Source: an uncultured Bacteroidales bacterium
Lineage (GTDB): Bacteria > Bacteroidota > Bacteroidia > Bacteroidales > UBA932
NCBI GenBank assembly: GCA_905235445.1
Contig: CAJOLJ010000013.1
Coordinates: 49,411 to 113,410, forward strand
Direction of reading: 5' to 3'
Length of the DNA stretch: 64,000 bases
In this document: one piece after another, positions 40,285 through 50,108 of the stretch
Layout: every line of letters starts with the position of its first letter
Position numbering within the stretch: the stretch's first letter is position 1
Notes under the pieces: generated by a model
What the model was told of the DNA's origin: nothing
Database searches by the model: none
The model's input: only the letters and a program-made list of their open reading frames with translations
Translations under genes and position numbers: made by a program

Positions 40285-41115
40285 ATGGTAAGTACCGCTT
40301 CAATTATCCTCATGGCCTTGGACATGGTCCTTGGCGTGGGGATCCCCCTGTTTCTTGGGATGTACCTCGTAAGGAAATGGGGTCTCCCCCTTCGCACCTT
40401 CCTCATCGGGTGCGCCACCTTCATCGTCTTCGCCCTCATCCTGGAAAGCATAATGCACCGCCTGGTCCTGGGAAGTGAAGTTGGAAAGACTATACAGGAT
40501 TCCACACTGTACCTGGCCCTCTATGGAGGGCTCGCCGCAGGAATTTTCGAGGAAACGGGGCGCCTTGTCTCAATGAAAGCCTTCCTCAGGAAACAGTACG
40601 ACGATGACGGGAACGCCATCATGTACGGTGCCGGACACGGCGGGGTCGAGGTGCTGTTCGTCCTGGGCTTCTCGATGCTGGGTAACCTCATGATCGCAGT
40701 GCTTTCAAATACCGGCAACCTGGACCTTTTGACTGCCAAGATGGATTCCGCACAGGCCGAATCTTTCTCAAAGGCCATCGTGGCCCTGCAGGATATAAAG
40801 CCCACCACTTTCCTGGCAGCCCCGCTGGAAAGGGTCAGCGCACTGATCCTTCACATCTCCCTGTCGGTACTTGTCTGGATTGCCGTGACAAGAAGGAAGA
40901 TACTTCTTTTCCCCCTTGCGGTCCTTCTTCACGCAGGCATGGACATGGGTGCCGTGGCACTTAACAAAGGCGGAATGAACGTATTCCTCCTCGAGGGCAT
41001 AATCCTCCTCATTGCCCTCGGTTGCGCTCTTATTGCCTACCTTGCTTGGAAGAAAAACTCTCTGTCTTTCCGGAGGGTTGAAAATCCCGGCGATACCTCC
41101 CCCAAGACGGATTGA
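40285..41115 (+). CDS. YhfC-family intramembrane metalloprotease-like membrane protein
   Basis: IFEETGRLVSMKAFL, MYGAGHGGVEVLFVLGFSML, VLLHAGMDMGAVAL. Confidence 0.8.
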   Translation: MVSTASIILMALDMVLGVGIPLFLGMYLVRKWGLPLRTFLIGCATFIVFALILESIMHRLVLGSEVGKTIQDSTLYLALYGGLAAGIFEETGRLVSMKAFLRKQYDDDGNAIMYGAGHGGVEVLFVLGFSMLGNLMIAVLSNTGNLDLLTAKMDSAQAESFSKAIVALQDIKPTTFLAAPLERVSALILHISLSVLVWIAVTRRKILLFPLAVLLHAGMDMGAVALNKGGMNVFLLEGIILLIALGCALIAYLAWKKNSLSFRRVENPGDTSPKTD

Positions 41116-41134
41116 CGCACTGCTACACCAAATG

Positions 41135-41171
41135 AAGGCTTCCTCCCCGCTTGGGAAGGAAGCCTTTGTAT
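41135..41171. terminator. Hairpin between convergent genes
   Basis: AAGGCTTCCT...AGGAAGCCTT followed by TTGTATTTT. Confidence 0.6.
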
Positions 41172-41210
41172 TTTCATTCCGCAGGAGAAGTCGGGCCCCC
41201 CTCTCCTCTC

Positions 41211-43481
41211 TCAGATGGCCTCAAGGACAGCCTGCTGCCCTGCCAGCCAGACCATGTCTCCCACACGCAGGGCATCGTCCGGGGACGGATTGGTCTCCAG
41301 TTGACCGTCACGAAGGTTACAGATGACCATGCAGCCCTTGGAGCGAAGCGAAAGTTCCCTCAGTGTCTTGCCAACCATCGAGGAATCCTCGGTAAGTTCC
41401 ACAGGAATCACCTTGAAGCCTTCGTCTTCCTTGGAAAGGCCATGGCCCTCGGCGAGGTTCACATCGGTGATCTCGTCTTTCATCAGTTCACGGAAAGTGG
41501 CGAGCTGGGCGTCGGTACCTACGGCCAGCAGACGGTCGTAAGGATAGATGGGCGTGTCTCCGGAAGGGATCAGAAGCGATAGGTTTCCCCTCTGGATCTT
41601 TATTATGTTCACGTCCGCTTGGTGACGGAAAGGAAGGTCACGCAGCAACCTGCCTGCGTACTTGGACTCGGGTGCAATGTTGACTGCCTCGATGTGGACA
41701 TTGTAACGTTCGAGGTTCTCCCTTACGGTAGCGGTGATGGGAGATCTCCTCTTGTCCCTCTTCTCGGTCTCGGAGAGGTTCTCGAAGAAGCGTTTCTCGA
41801 GGTTGGTGGAGCCTCTGAGCACCCGGCTGAGCGGGATGGCGGCGAGCAGGAGCACTCCCGCAATGATGGCGACCACGACCCACGAGAACTCGAAGTGGGA
41901 GGTAATGGCCCCGAAAATGAACACAAACGCTATGAGAATCCTTATCACATTGAGGGACAGGATGCCCCAGCGGTTTGCATGGCGGTTTTCGGCCAGTATG
42001 GTTGCGCTCCTTTTCATCTGGGAGCTAGTATGGGTGAGACCGAAGAGGAAGGGGGTCATTACGGCAATTGTCGCACCCACCTCAATGAGACTCCGTGCGG
42101 TTTTTCCCAGGGCGGGGAAAAACTTTTCCACATAACCATCCAGCAAGGAGGCGGAAGAGAGGCTTATGGCAAGAAGGAGGATCCCGTAGAGGACAACCCT
42201 CAGGAAATAATGCTTCAGATACTCTTTCCACTGGTTCTTTTCCTCACCTGTCTGGGCCTTGAAGTCATCGGTGGTGGAAGAGTTGACTTTTTCCAGGAAT
42301 GACTTCGGAAGGCGCTCGTGCAGGAACCGGCTCACCGGGTCCGCAGCCTTGATCATATAAGGGGTAGTGAATGTCGTTATGACCGATACGGCGATTATTA
42401 CAGGGTAGATGAAGTCCCTCATCACGCCCATCGAGCACCCGAGGGATGCGATGATGAATGCGAACTCGCCGAGCTGCGCCAGGGTGAATCCCGAATGCAC
42501 CGCGGTATCGAGGCCGGCTCCTGCAAGCAGGGCTCCCGTGGAGGAGAAAATGAGGATGCCGACCATGGCGAATACGGTGATAAGCAGTATCGGAAGCCAC
42601 TGTGCCGCAATGACGCCCGGATCGACCATCATACCTACGGAAACGAAGAAGATGGCACCGAAGAGGTCCTTGATGTGCGTCAGCAAATGCTCTATCTTCT
42701 CGCCCTCCAGGGTCTCGGAAAGGATGGAACCCATAACGAACGCACCCAGGGCGGAGGAGAATCCCACCGACTCCGCTATGGCCACCATGCCGAAGCAAAG
42801 GCCGATGGAGACGATGAGCAGGGTCTCGTCGTTGAGGAGTTTCTTGACTTTCTTCAGGGCCGTGGGGATGAGGTAGATACCCACCACGAACCATAGTATC
42901 AGGAAGAATACGAGCTTGCCCAGGGCCAGCAGCATCTGGGTTCCCTCGAAGTGGCCGGTAGCGGCCAGGGTGGAAAGAAGGACCATGAGGAGCACGGCCA
43001 GCAGGTCCTCGACCACGAGGCTTCCGAAAATGAGCGGTGCATAGGGCTTGTTCTTAAGGCCCATGTCCCCGTAAGCCTTGATTATGATTGTCGTGGAGGA
43101 CATGCTCAGAAGACCCCCGAGGAAGATTCCTTCCATAGTGCTCCAGTTCATGAGCTGCGCGAGGATGATACCCACGACAAACATTCCCAGGCACTTTATC
43201 CCCGCCATCATCATGGCTCCGCTTCCCACCTTGAGAAGCTTCTTGAAAGAGAACTCAAGACCCAGGGCGAAAAGCAGGAAGATGATTCCGATTTCAGACC
43301 ACTGGTTCACTGATTCGGTGCTGGCGATCGAGAACAGCCCCAGATGAGGTCCCACCACGAAGCCGGCTATGATGTATCCAAGGATCAGTGGCTGCTTGAG
43401 GGCTTTTGAGAGAATGGTGAATACACCTGCCGCAATGAGGATGACGGCCAGGTCCTTGACCAAATTAAGTTCTTCGGGCAT
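41211..43481 (-). CDS. CPA2-type cation:proton antiporter with TrkA-C domains
   Basis: Many TM segments; IIAGFVVGPHLGLF; C-terminal ATVRENLERYNVHIEAVNIAPESKYAGRLLRDLPFRHQADVNI and a second TrkA-C-like unit; start at MPEELNLVKD. Confidence 0.88.
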   Translation of the reverse strand: MPEELNLVKDLAVILIAAGVFTILSKALKQPLILGYIIAGFVVGPHLGLFSIASTESVNQWSEIGIIFLLFALGLEFSFKKLLKVGSGAMMMAGIKCLGMFVVGIILAQLMNWSTMEGIFLGGLLSMSSTTIIIKAYGDMGLKNKPYAPLIFGSLVVEDLLAVLLMVLLSTLAATGHFEGTQMLLALGKLVFFLILWFVVGIYLIPTALKKVKKLLNDETLLIVSIGLCFGMVAIAESVGFSSALGAFVMGSILSETLEGEKIEHLLTHIKDLFGAIFFVSVGMMVDPGVIAAQWLPILLITVFAMVGILIFSSTGALLAGAGLDTAVHSGFTLAQLGEFAFIIASLGCSMGVMRDFIYPVIIAVSVITTFTTPYMIKAADPVSRFLHERLPKSFLEKVNSSTTDDFKAQTGEEKNQWKEYLKHYFLRVVLYGILLLAISLSSASLLDGYVEKFFPALGKTARSLIEVGATIAVMTPFLFGLTHTSSQMKRSATILAENRHANRWGILSLNVIRILIAFVFIFGAITSHFEFSWVVVAIIAGVLLLAAIPLSRVLRGSTNLEKRFFENLSETEKRDKRRSPITATVRENLERYNVHIEAVNIAPESKYAGRLLRDLPFRHQADVNIIKIQRGNLSLLIPSGDTPIYPYDRLLAVGTDAQLATFRELMKDEITDVNLAEGHGLSKEDEGFKVIPVELTEDSSMVGKTLRELSLRSKGCMVICNLRDGQLETNPSPDDALRVGDMVWLAGQQAVLEAI

Positions 43482-43740
43482 AACGAACTTTTTTAATTCT
43501 TGTATTGGAAGTGCGTAAATCGTACTGTGTGCTGCGGTGCCAAGTGGGTCCCCCCACATAAGCACAAACTGATTTTTCGCTGCAAAAATCGTGCTTTTTC
43601 CGATGCGCAGGTCAATTTATTAAGAGGAAAGAGGGTGCACTGACAAAATGCCCCAGGAAAAAAGTAGCATCTTTTTTGCAGCACCCTCTGCCCGGGTGGC
43701 ATGTTGCCACCCTTGCGAACACACACTTTCATCTCTTCCA

Positions 43741-44877
43741 ATGGAAACATACCGAGGAATAAGATACGGCACCGCGCAAAGGTTCGGGAAACCTTCCCTG
43801 ACCCCGCTCGGGGAGGATTTCATATTCGACCCCTCCCTTCACACCTCTACGCAGTACTGCCCCCAGATTCCCTCCCGACTGGACAGCGTGATGGGGGACC
43901 TTCGCCATAGCGACCCCTCCGAAGTCGGGGAGGACTGCCTGCGAGTGAGCATTTTCACCCCGTCAAGGGAAGGAAGCTACCCGGTTCTCGTCTGGATCTG
44001 CGGCGGGGCCTTTGTCACAGGGAGCGGGGAATACCCCTGCTATGGAGGCGAGAGGCTATCGGAAGAAGGGGGGATCGTGGTAGTGAACATTTCCTACAGG
44101 GTCGGAGTATTCGGGTTCCTGTACCAACCCGAGAAGGACAGCGTCAACCTGGGGATCCAGGACATGGTCTGCGCCCTGAGGTGGATAAAGGACCATATCG
44201 CCTCCTTCGGCGGGGACCCTTCCAGGATAACCGTCTGCGGCCAGTCGGCGGGAGCCTATGCCATCGGGAACATCATCGCCATGAATACCGCTCTCTTCAG
44301 CAAGGCCATCATGATGAGCGGCCCCTACACTATGGGGGCGAGCGGGAGGAAAGGCCGAAGAATCCGTGACGAGTGGTTCTCCTTCCTCGAGAAGGATACC
44401 CCCATAAGGATGCTCATAGCCCAGGGGGACGTTATGAAAAAGGAAGGCGGGGCCCTTCCCATCTGCCCGGTGGGGATGGAGATGTTCCCGAAGAGGAAAA
44501 ACGCTCCATACAAGGCCCTTACGGAAGTTCTTCTCACTAGCCAGAGAGACGACTCGGCCCCCTATGTCAAGAAAAGGGCCCTATGGGGGATTTCCACGAT
44601 GGCGGCATTCACTCTCCCCATGTACCTGTACTCCTGGGCGCTTAGGCGCTGCGGGGTCAGGACAAGGACCAGGATACTCTCATGGAGGCACTCTGAAGGA
44701 CGCTTCGGGGCGAGCCACACCATGGAAGTCCCGCTTCTTTTCGGGACCTATGACAGGTGGAAAGACGCACCCATGCTCAGCGGCGTCACCCAGGAGGAGT
44801 TCGAGAGGGAAAGCAAGTCCTTCAGGGAGTACATCGTCTCCTTCGTGAAGGGTGGGCTCACCTCTCTCCAGCAATAG
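43741..44877 (+). CDS. Type-B carboxylesterase family protein
   Basis: VLVWICGGAFVTGSG oxyanion region; ITVCGQSAGAYAIG nucleophile elbow; start METYRGIRYG. Confidence 0.85.
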   Translation: METYRGIRYGTAQRFGKPSLTPLGEDFIFDPSLHTSTQYCPQIPSRLDSVMGDLRHSDPSEVGEDCLRVSIFTPSREGSYPVLVWICGGAFVTGSGEYPCYGGERLSEEGGIVVVNISYRVGVFGFLYQPEKDSVNLGIQDMVCALRWIKDHIASFGGDPSRITVCGQSAGAYAIGNIIAMNTALFSKAIMMSGPYTMGASGRKGRRIRDEWFSFLEKDTPIRMLIAQGDVMKKEGGALPICPVGMEMFPKRKNAPYKALTEVLLTSQRDDSAPYVKKRALWGISTMAAFTLPMYLYSWALRRCGVRTRTRILSWRHSEGRFGASHTMEVPLLFGTYDRWKDAPMLSGVTQEEFERESKSFREYIVSFVKGGLTSLQQ

Positions 44878-44926
44878 TACATTCACTTACCAAAACAAAG
44901 ATTGAAACACACATACATATAATATC

Positions 44927-45493
44927 ATGGATACTGCGGAATTTTACGTCAGCACCCCCACTCCCCTGCCCCCTTCGGAGTATGGCTCCCCTACCAGGCA
45001 GGCGATATATGAGAGACTCTCTTCACTTGGCATCCCCTTCCTCCGGGTGGATACCGGGGACGGCACCACCATGGAGGCCTGCATCCCCATCGGGCGGAAA
45101 CTGGGTTCCCCCGTGGTGAAGACGGTCTTCCTTACAAACCGCCAGCATACCCGCTTCTACCTATACGTGATGCCCCCGGACAGGCCCTTCGAGACCAGGC
45201 CCTTCTGCGACGCACTGGGCGTTGCCAGGGTATCCTTCGCCTCCGGGGAGCAGCTGCTTGAGATGCTCGGCACACCCCGCGGGGCGACAACCGTCCTGAG
45301 CCTTGTAAATGACCCCGACCGCAAGGTGGAACTAATCCTCGACGAGGGGATTGCCTCCCAGCGGTACATCTCCTGCACGGACGGGACTACGACCGGGTTC
45401 CTGAGGATGGAGGTGAAGGATCTCACGGAGAAATTCCTTCCTTCTACGGGACATCCCTATGTCAAGATCGACTTATCGGACGGACTTTTATAA
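44927..45493 (+). CDS. Prolyl-tRNA deacylase-like (YbaK/ProX) editing protein
   Basis: KTVFLTNRQHTRFYLYVMPPDRPFETRPFCDALGVARVSFAS; PRGATTVLSLVNDPDRKVELILDE. Confidence 0.85.
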   Translation: MDTAEFYVSTPTPLPPSEYGSPTRQAIYERLSSLGIPFLRVDTGDGTTMEACIPIGRKLGSPVVKTVFLTNRQHTRFYLYVMPPDRPFETRPFCDALGVARVSFASGEQLLEMLGTPRGATTVLSLVNDPDRKVELILDEGIASQRYISCTDGTTTGFLRMEVKDLTEKFLPSTGHPYVKIDLSDGLL

Positions 45494-45505
45494 AGTCCGA
45501 TTTTT
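45481..45505 (+). terminator. Terminator hairpin overlapping the stop codon of the ProX-like gene
   Basis: CGGACTTT-TAT-AAAGTCCG followed by ATTTTT. Confidence 0.7.
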
Positions 45506-45547
45506 CCGTATCTTTGCAACTCGGGAACAATCCCGACACACTATCCC

Positions 45548-47536
45548 ATGGCATCAAACAAAGGCGACAAAGATTTACTCACATCTCCCCAGCCTGGAGC
45601 GGGAGGCCCCGAGGCGGCCTCCGTGTACGACGAAAGCCAGATCCGGACCCTCGAGGGCCTGGACCATATCCGCCGTCGTCCAGGCATGTATATCGGAAGG
45701 CTCGGAAACGGGGACAACCCCGATGACGGAATATACGTACTCCTCAAGGAAATCGTGGACAACTCCATAGACGAGTTCTCCATGAATTTCGGTAAACTCA
45801 TCATCGTGAACATCGAGGACAACTCCGTCTCGGTCAGGGACTTCGGTAGGGGCATTCCGCTTGGAAGCGTCGTAAGGGCCACAAGCCAGCTCAATACCGG
45901 CGGCAAGTTCGACGACGCTGCCTTCAAGAAAGCCGTGGGACTCAACGGAGTGGGAACCAAGGCAGTCAACGCCCTCTCGGAGACTTTCTACGTGGAGTCC
46001 TTCCGTGACGGGAAGTCAGCCTGGGCCCTGTTCGAGCACGGGGAACTGAAGGATGAGGGAACCAGGGAAGGCCTCTCCGAGAAAAACGGTACCCTCGTCA
46101 AGTTCCGCCCGGACAGCGAGCTCTTCGGTCGCTTCAACTACAACCTCGACTACGTTAAGAAGATGGTCAAGGACTACTCCTACCTGAAGAAAGGCCTAGC
46201 CATCAACTTCAACGGGACCGTCTACAAGAGCGAGAACGGGCTTCTGGACCTCGTGAGCGAGAACCTCACCGAGGAGCCCCTGTACGCTCCCATCCACATT
46301 GAGGGAAAGGACATCGAGATCGTCCTCACCCACGGCAATGCCTACGGCGAGAACATTTCCTCCTTCGTGAACGGCCAGAACACCCGCAACGGAGGGACCC
46401 ACCTGGCAGCCTTCAGGGAGGCCGTGGCCAAGACCCTGAAGGAGTTCTTCAAGAAAAACTACGATCCCGCCGACTGCCGCCAGGGCCTCGTGGGGGCAGT
46501 CAGCATACAGATCCAGGAACCCAATTTCGAGGGCCAGACAAAGACCAAGCTGGGGTCCATCTACATGTGGGAAAAGCAGGAAAGGGACGCCGAGGGGAAG
46601 GTGGTCCGCGACAGCGACGGAGCCCTCAAGATTGACAGGGGCCCTACCATCCGTGCCTTCATAAACGACTTCGTTTCCAAGAACCTTGACAACTACCTCC
46701 ACATGCACAAGGAGATAGTGCCGGTCATCGAGGAAAAGATAAAGGCCTCCCAGAAGGAAAGGGAGGATATCGCCGGAATCCAGAAGAAGACCCGCGAGAA
46801 GAACAAGAAGGCCAGCGTGTACAACCGCAAACTGCGTGACTGCCAGATCCACTACAACGACAAGGTGTCCAAGGACAAGGAGGAGTACAAGGAGATGTCC
46901 TCCATTTTCATAACCGAGGGCGACTCCGCATCGGGAACCATCACCAAAGTGAGGCAGGCGAAGTACCAGGCGGTTTTCTCCCTCAGGGGCAAGCCCGCAA
47001 ACTGCTACAAGGACAGCCGCAGGAAAATAGCCGAGAACGAGGAACTGAACCTTCTCATCTCCGCCCTCGGGGTGGAGGACGACCTGGACGACCTTCGCTA
47101 CAACAACATAATCGTGGCGACCGATGCAGATGACGACGGCATGCACATCCGCATGCTGGTGCTCACTTTCATCATGAAATACTACCCCGACCTCATCAGG
47201 CGAGGCCATGTCCACGTCCTGCAGACTCCCCTTTTCAGGGTCCGCAACAAGAAAAAGACCCTGTACTGCTACTCCATCGAGGAAAGGGACCAGGCCGTGT
47301 CGCAGCTCAAGACCGGAGTGGAGATCACCCGCTTCAAGGGTCTCGGAGAGATATCTTCCGAGGAGTTCGTGGACTTCATCGGGGAGAACATGAGACTGGA
47401 CAGGGTGCAGCTCGCCGATGAGGAGAGCCTCTCGGACATAATGGAGTTCTACATGGGAAAGAACACGATCGACCGCCAGAACTTCATCATTTCCAACCTG
47501 CGAAGCGAGCAGGAACTGGAGGACATAGACATCTAG
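45548..47536 (+). CDS. Type IIA DNA topoisomerase B subunit (ParE/GyrB)
   Basis: RRRPGMYIGRLG-type GHKL region, FVNGQNTRNGGTHLAAFREA, IFITEGDSASGTITK (TOPRIM), IIVATDADDDGMHIRMLVLTF. Confidence 0.93.
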   Translation: MASNKGDKDLLTSPQPGAGGPEAASVYDESQIRTLEGLDHIRRRPGMYIGRLGNGDNPDDGIYVLLKEIVDNSIDEFSMNFGKLIIVNIEDNSVSVRDFGRGIPLGSVVRATSQLNTGGKFDDAAFKKAVGLNGVGTKAVNALSETFYVESFRDGKSAWALFEHGELKDEGTREGLSEKNGTLVKFRPDSELFGRFNYNLDYVKKMVKDYSYLKKGLAINFNGTVYKSENGLLDLVSENLTEEPLYAPIHIEGKDIEIVLTHGNAYGENISSFVNGQNTRNGGTHLAAFREAVAKTLKEFFKKNYDPADCRQGLVGAVSIQIQEPNFEGQTKTKLGSIYMWEKQERDAEGKVVRDSDGALKIDRGPTIRAFINDFVSKNLDNYLHMHKEIVPVIEEKIKASQKEREDIAGIQKKTREKNKKASVYNRKLRDCQIHYNDKVSKDKEEYKEMSSIFITEGDSASGTITKVRQAKYQAVFSLRGKPANCYKDSRRKIAENEELNLLISALGVEDDLDDLRYNNIIVATDADDDGMHIRMLVLTFIMKYYPDLIRRGHVHVLQTPLFRVRNKKKTLYCYSIEERDQAVSQLKTGVEITRFKGLGEISSEEFVDFIGENMRLDRVQLADEESLSDIMEFYMGKNTIDRQNFIISNLRSEQELEDIDI

Positions 47537-47610
47537 GTCCTCCCTTATCATTTTACTGTACGGACTCCCCCGCCGAGGGTGGGTCCCCCATAACGAAAGA
47601 AAGATAAATT

Positions 47611-48195
47611 ATGTCCCCTAAATTCTGCGGATGGCTCCTACGGAAGCTCGGCTGGACCACTGACGGAGGGCCCTGCCCCGACAAAAAGGCCATCATCCTC
47701 GGTGTCCCGCACACCTCCGTCTGGGATTTTGTGATATCATACCTTTTCTATACCCAGTTCGACAAGGTGGCCCACGTGATGGTAAAGAAGGAGTTCTTCT
47801 TCTGGCCCGTGGGGGCGTTCCTCAGGGGATGCGGCTGCGTCCCGGTGGACCGCTCCAATGCGGCGAGCCTGGTGAAGAGCCTGATCGAGCAGATGAACAA
47901 GGACGAGGAGTTCGTCCTGGCCATCGCTCCCGAAGGGACCCGCAAGCCCGTCCGCAAATGGAAGACCGGCTATCACCTCATTGCCACCCAGGCCAATGTC
48001 CCCGTGTACCTCGGTTACTTCGACTGGGGCCGCAAGCACGTGAGTATCGGAAAGCCCTTCACCCTCACGGGCAACGCCCGGGAGGATACCGAAAGGATCC
48101 AGGCCGAATACGAGAAAATGAAACTGAGGGGAAAGCATCCCGCGAAGTACATAACCGGATACGAGGATGCCCCCGCTTCCGGGGCCGGGGAGTGA
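47611..48195 (+). CDS. 1-acylglycerol-3-phosphate acyltransferase-like (PlsC family)
   Basis: GVPHTSVWDFVI (HxxxxD), FVLAIAPEGTRKPVRKWKTGYHLIA. Confidence 0.85.
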   Translation: MSPKFCGWLLRKLGWTTDGGPCPDKKAIILGVPHTSVWDFVISYLFYTQFDKVAHVMVKKEFFFWPVGAFLRGCGCVPVDRSNAASLVKSLIEQMNKDEEFVLAIAPEGTRKPVRKWKTGYHLIATQANVPVYLGYFDWGRKHVSIGKPFTLTGNAREDTERIQAEYEKMKLRGKHPAKYITGYEDAPASGAGE

Positions 48196-48272
48196 TTCCC
48201 GCCCTAGTTCCCACATCCCCCCCTCTCTCCCACACTACCGGATGGGACAGCGGGGCGCCTAACTGATAATCC

Positions 48273-50024
48273 ATGGTAAGGACTCTCACTAAACTTCTCA
48301 ACAGGAAGGAAAACTACATAAACACCCTTTCCCGCCTGTTTGAATACGCGACATCCACTTTTCCAAAGCGGCAGATGTCCTGCTATGTGGACAAGTCCGC
48401 AGGCTACACCTACGGGGAATTCCGGCAGAAATGCCTTTCCCTGTCCCACCTCATGTCCCGCTTCGGCATAAAGGCCGGGGACAAGGTGGCCATACTCTCC
48501 CAGAACATGCCCTCCTGGACGGTGGCGATGTTCAGCACCGTTCCCTTCGGCAGGGTAATGGTCCCCATCCTTCCCGACTCCTCACAGAGCGAGGTCTCAA
48601 ACATACTGACCCACTCCGGCGCAAAGGTGCTGTTCGTATCCAATAGGCACCTCCCCAAGATAACGCAGGAATGCATGGACTCCCTCGTCCTCGTTTTCGA
48701 CATAGAGACTCTCTCCATCATCAAGAAGGACGACGAGTCCTACACCTGCGAGGGCTGGGTAAAGGAGCCGCAGCCGGATGACCTTGCTGCAATCATATAC
48801 ACTTCGGGCACTTCCGGCAATGCCAAGGGGGTAATGCTCTCCCACAGGAACTTCTGCCAGAACATAGTTGCGGCTTCCAAGGCACAGCCCGCCGGGAAGA
48901 AGGACAGGTGGCTGTCCATCCTGCCCATGTCCCATGCCTATGAAATGGCCCTGGCACTGCTGTATCCCATCTACGCAGGTGGGTGCGTCTACTACATAAA
49001 GAAGCTGCCCACCCCGAAGATCCTCATGGACGCCATGAAAAAGGTGCGTCCCACCATCATGTGCGCGGTTCCCCTCATAATTGAGAAAGTGTACAAGTCG
49101 GCAGTGGTCCCCACCATCAACAACAGCCGCATACTTTCCTGGATGAAGGAGCACACCCCGAGGATTCTGTACTGGATGGTCGGAAAGAGACTGTACCGGA
49201 GCTTCGGCGGGAAACTGCGTTTCTTCGGTGTCGGAGGCTCCAAGCTCGACCCAGTTGTCGAGGAGTTCCTCCTCAAGGCCCGTTTCCCCTACGCCATCGG
49301 CTACGGCCTTACCGAAACAGCCCCGCTCATCACCAATGCGGTCGTCGGAAAGACTGTCATAGGTTCGATCGGTGTCCCTGCATACAACATAGAGGTCAAA
49401 CTGGGCAACATAAATCCCGAGACCGGCGAAGGAGAGATCTGGACCCGCGGGGACCATGTCATGCTCGGCTACTACAAGGATCCCGAGAGGACACGCAGTG
49501 CCATAACCGATGACGGATGGTTCCGCACCTCCGACCTTGCGACGGTTGACAAGAAGGGCCGCTACTACATTAAAGGCAGACTGGGCAACATGATCGTAGG
49601 TTCCTCCGGAGAGAACATCTATCCCGAGGAAATCGAGCAGGTCATCAACGCCTTCGACGGAGTCGATGAGTCCCTCGTGATGGAGAGGGACGGAAAACTC
49701 GTGGCCCTCATAAAGTTCGACGAGTCGGTGCTCGACTGGAGGCAGGAGGACGAGGACAAGTTCTTCGAGACCCTGGAGACCAGGAAAAAGGCAATTCTCG
49801 ACTACGTCAACAAGCACGTCAGCAAGCAGTCCAAGGTGAACGACGTCGAAGTGATGAAAGATCCCTTCGAGAAGACAGCCTCACAGAAAATTCGCCGCTT
49901 CAAGTACAAGGGGGCCAAGGGTGACTCCGTGAGAGTGGAACAGCAGAGGGCTGCAGCCTCGACCGGGGACGTGCCCCCCACCGGGGAAGGAGGGGAAAGC
50001 GACAAAAATGCAGGAGAGCCGTAG
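48273..50024 (+). CDS. AMP-dependent long-chain fatty acid-CoA ligase-like
   Basis: AAIIYTSGTSGNAKGVMLSHRNF; YGLTETAPLITN; TSDLATVDKKGRYYIKGRLGNMIVGSSGENIYPEEIE. Confidence 0.93.
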   Translation: MVRTLTKLLNRKENYINTLSRLFEYATSTFPKRQMSCYVDKSAGYTYGEFRQKCLSLSHLMSRFGIKAGDKVAILSQNMPSWTVAMFSTVPFGRVMVPILPDSSQSEVSNILTHSGAKVLFVSNRHLPKITQECMDSLVLVFDIETLSIIKKDDESYTCEGWVKEPQPDDLAAIIYTSGTSGNAKGVMLSHRNFCQNIVAASKAQPAGKKDRWLSILPMSHAYEMALALLYPIYAGGCVYYIKKLPTPKILMDAMKKVRPTIMCAVPLIIEKVYKSAVVPTINNSRILSWMKEHTPRILYWMVGKRLYRSFGGKLRFFGVGGSKLDPVVEEFLLKARFPYAIGYGLTETAPLITNAVVGKTVIGSIGVPAYNIEVKLGNINPETGEGEIWTRGDHVMLGYYKDPERTRSAITDDGWFRTSDLATVDKKGRYYIKGRLGNMIVGSSGENIYPEEIEQVINAFDGVDESLVMERDGKLVALIKFDESVLDWRQEDEDKFFETLETRKKAILDYVNKHVSKQSKVNDVEVMKDPFEKTASQKIRRFKYKGAKGDSVRVEQQRAAASTGDVPPTGEGGESDKNAGEP

Positions 50025-50108
50025 GCTTACACTTGAGACTAAGCCCCCCCTCTGCAAGGGCTGGGAGGGGGTGGTAGGAGGAAAAGTAACCGCTAAAACA
50101 TAGGCAGA

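Noticed and set aside
46196-47551. 451-aa antisense ORF opposite the ParE/GyrB gene
   Set aside because: Shadow ORF; sense frame carries all topoisomerase motifs.
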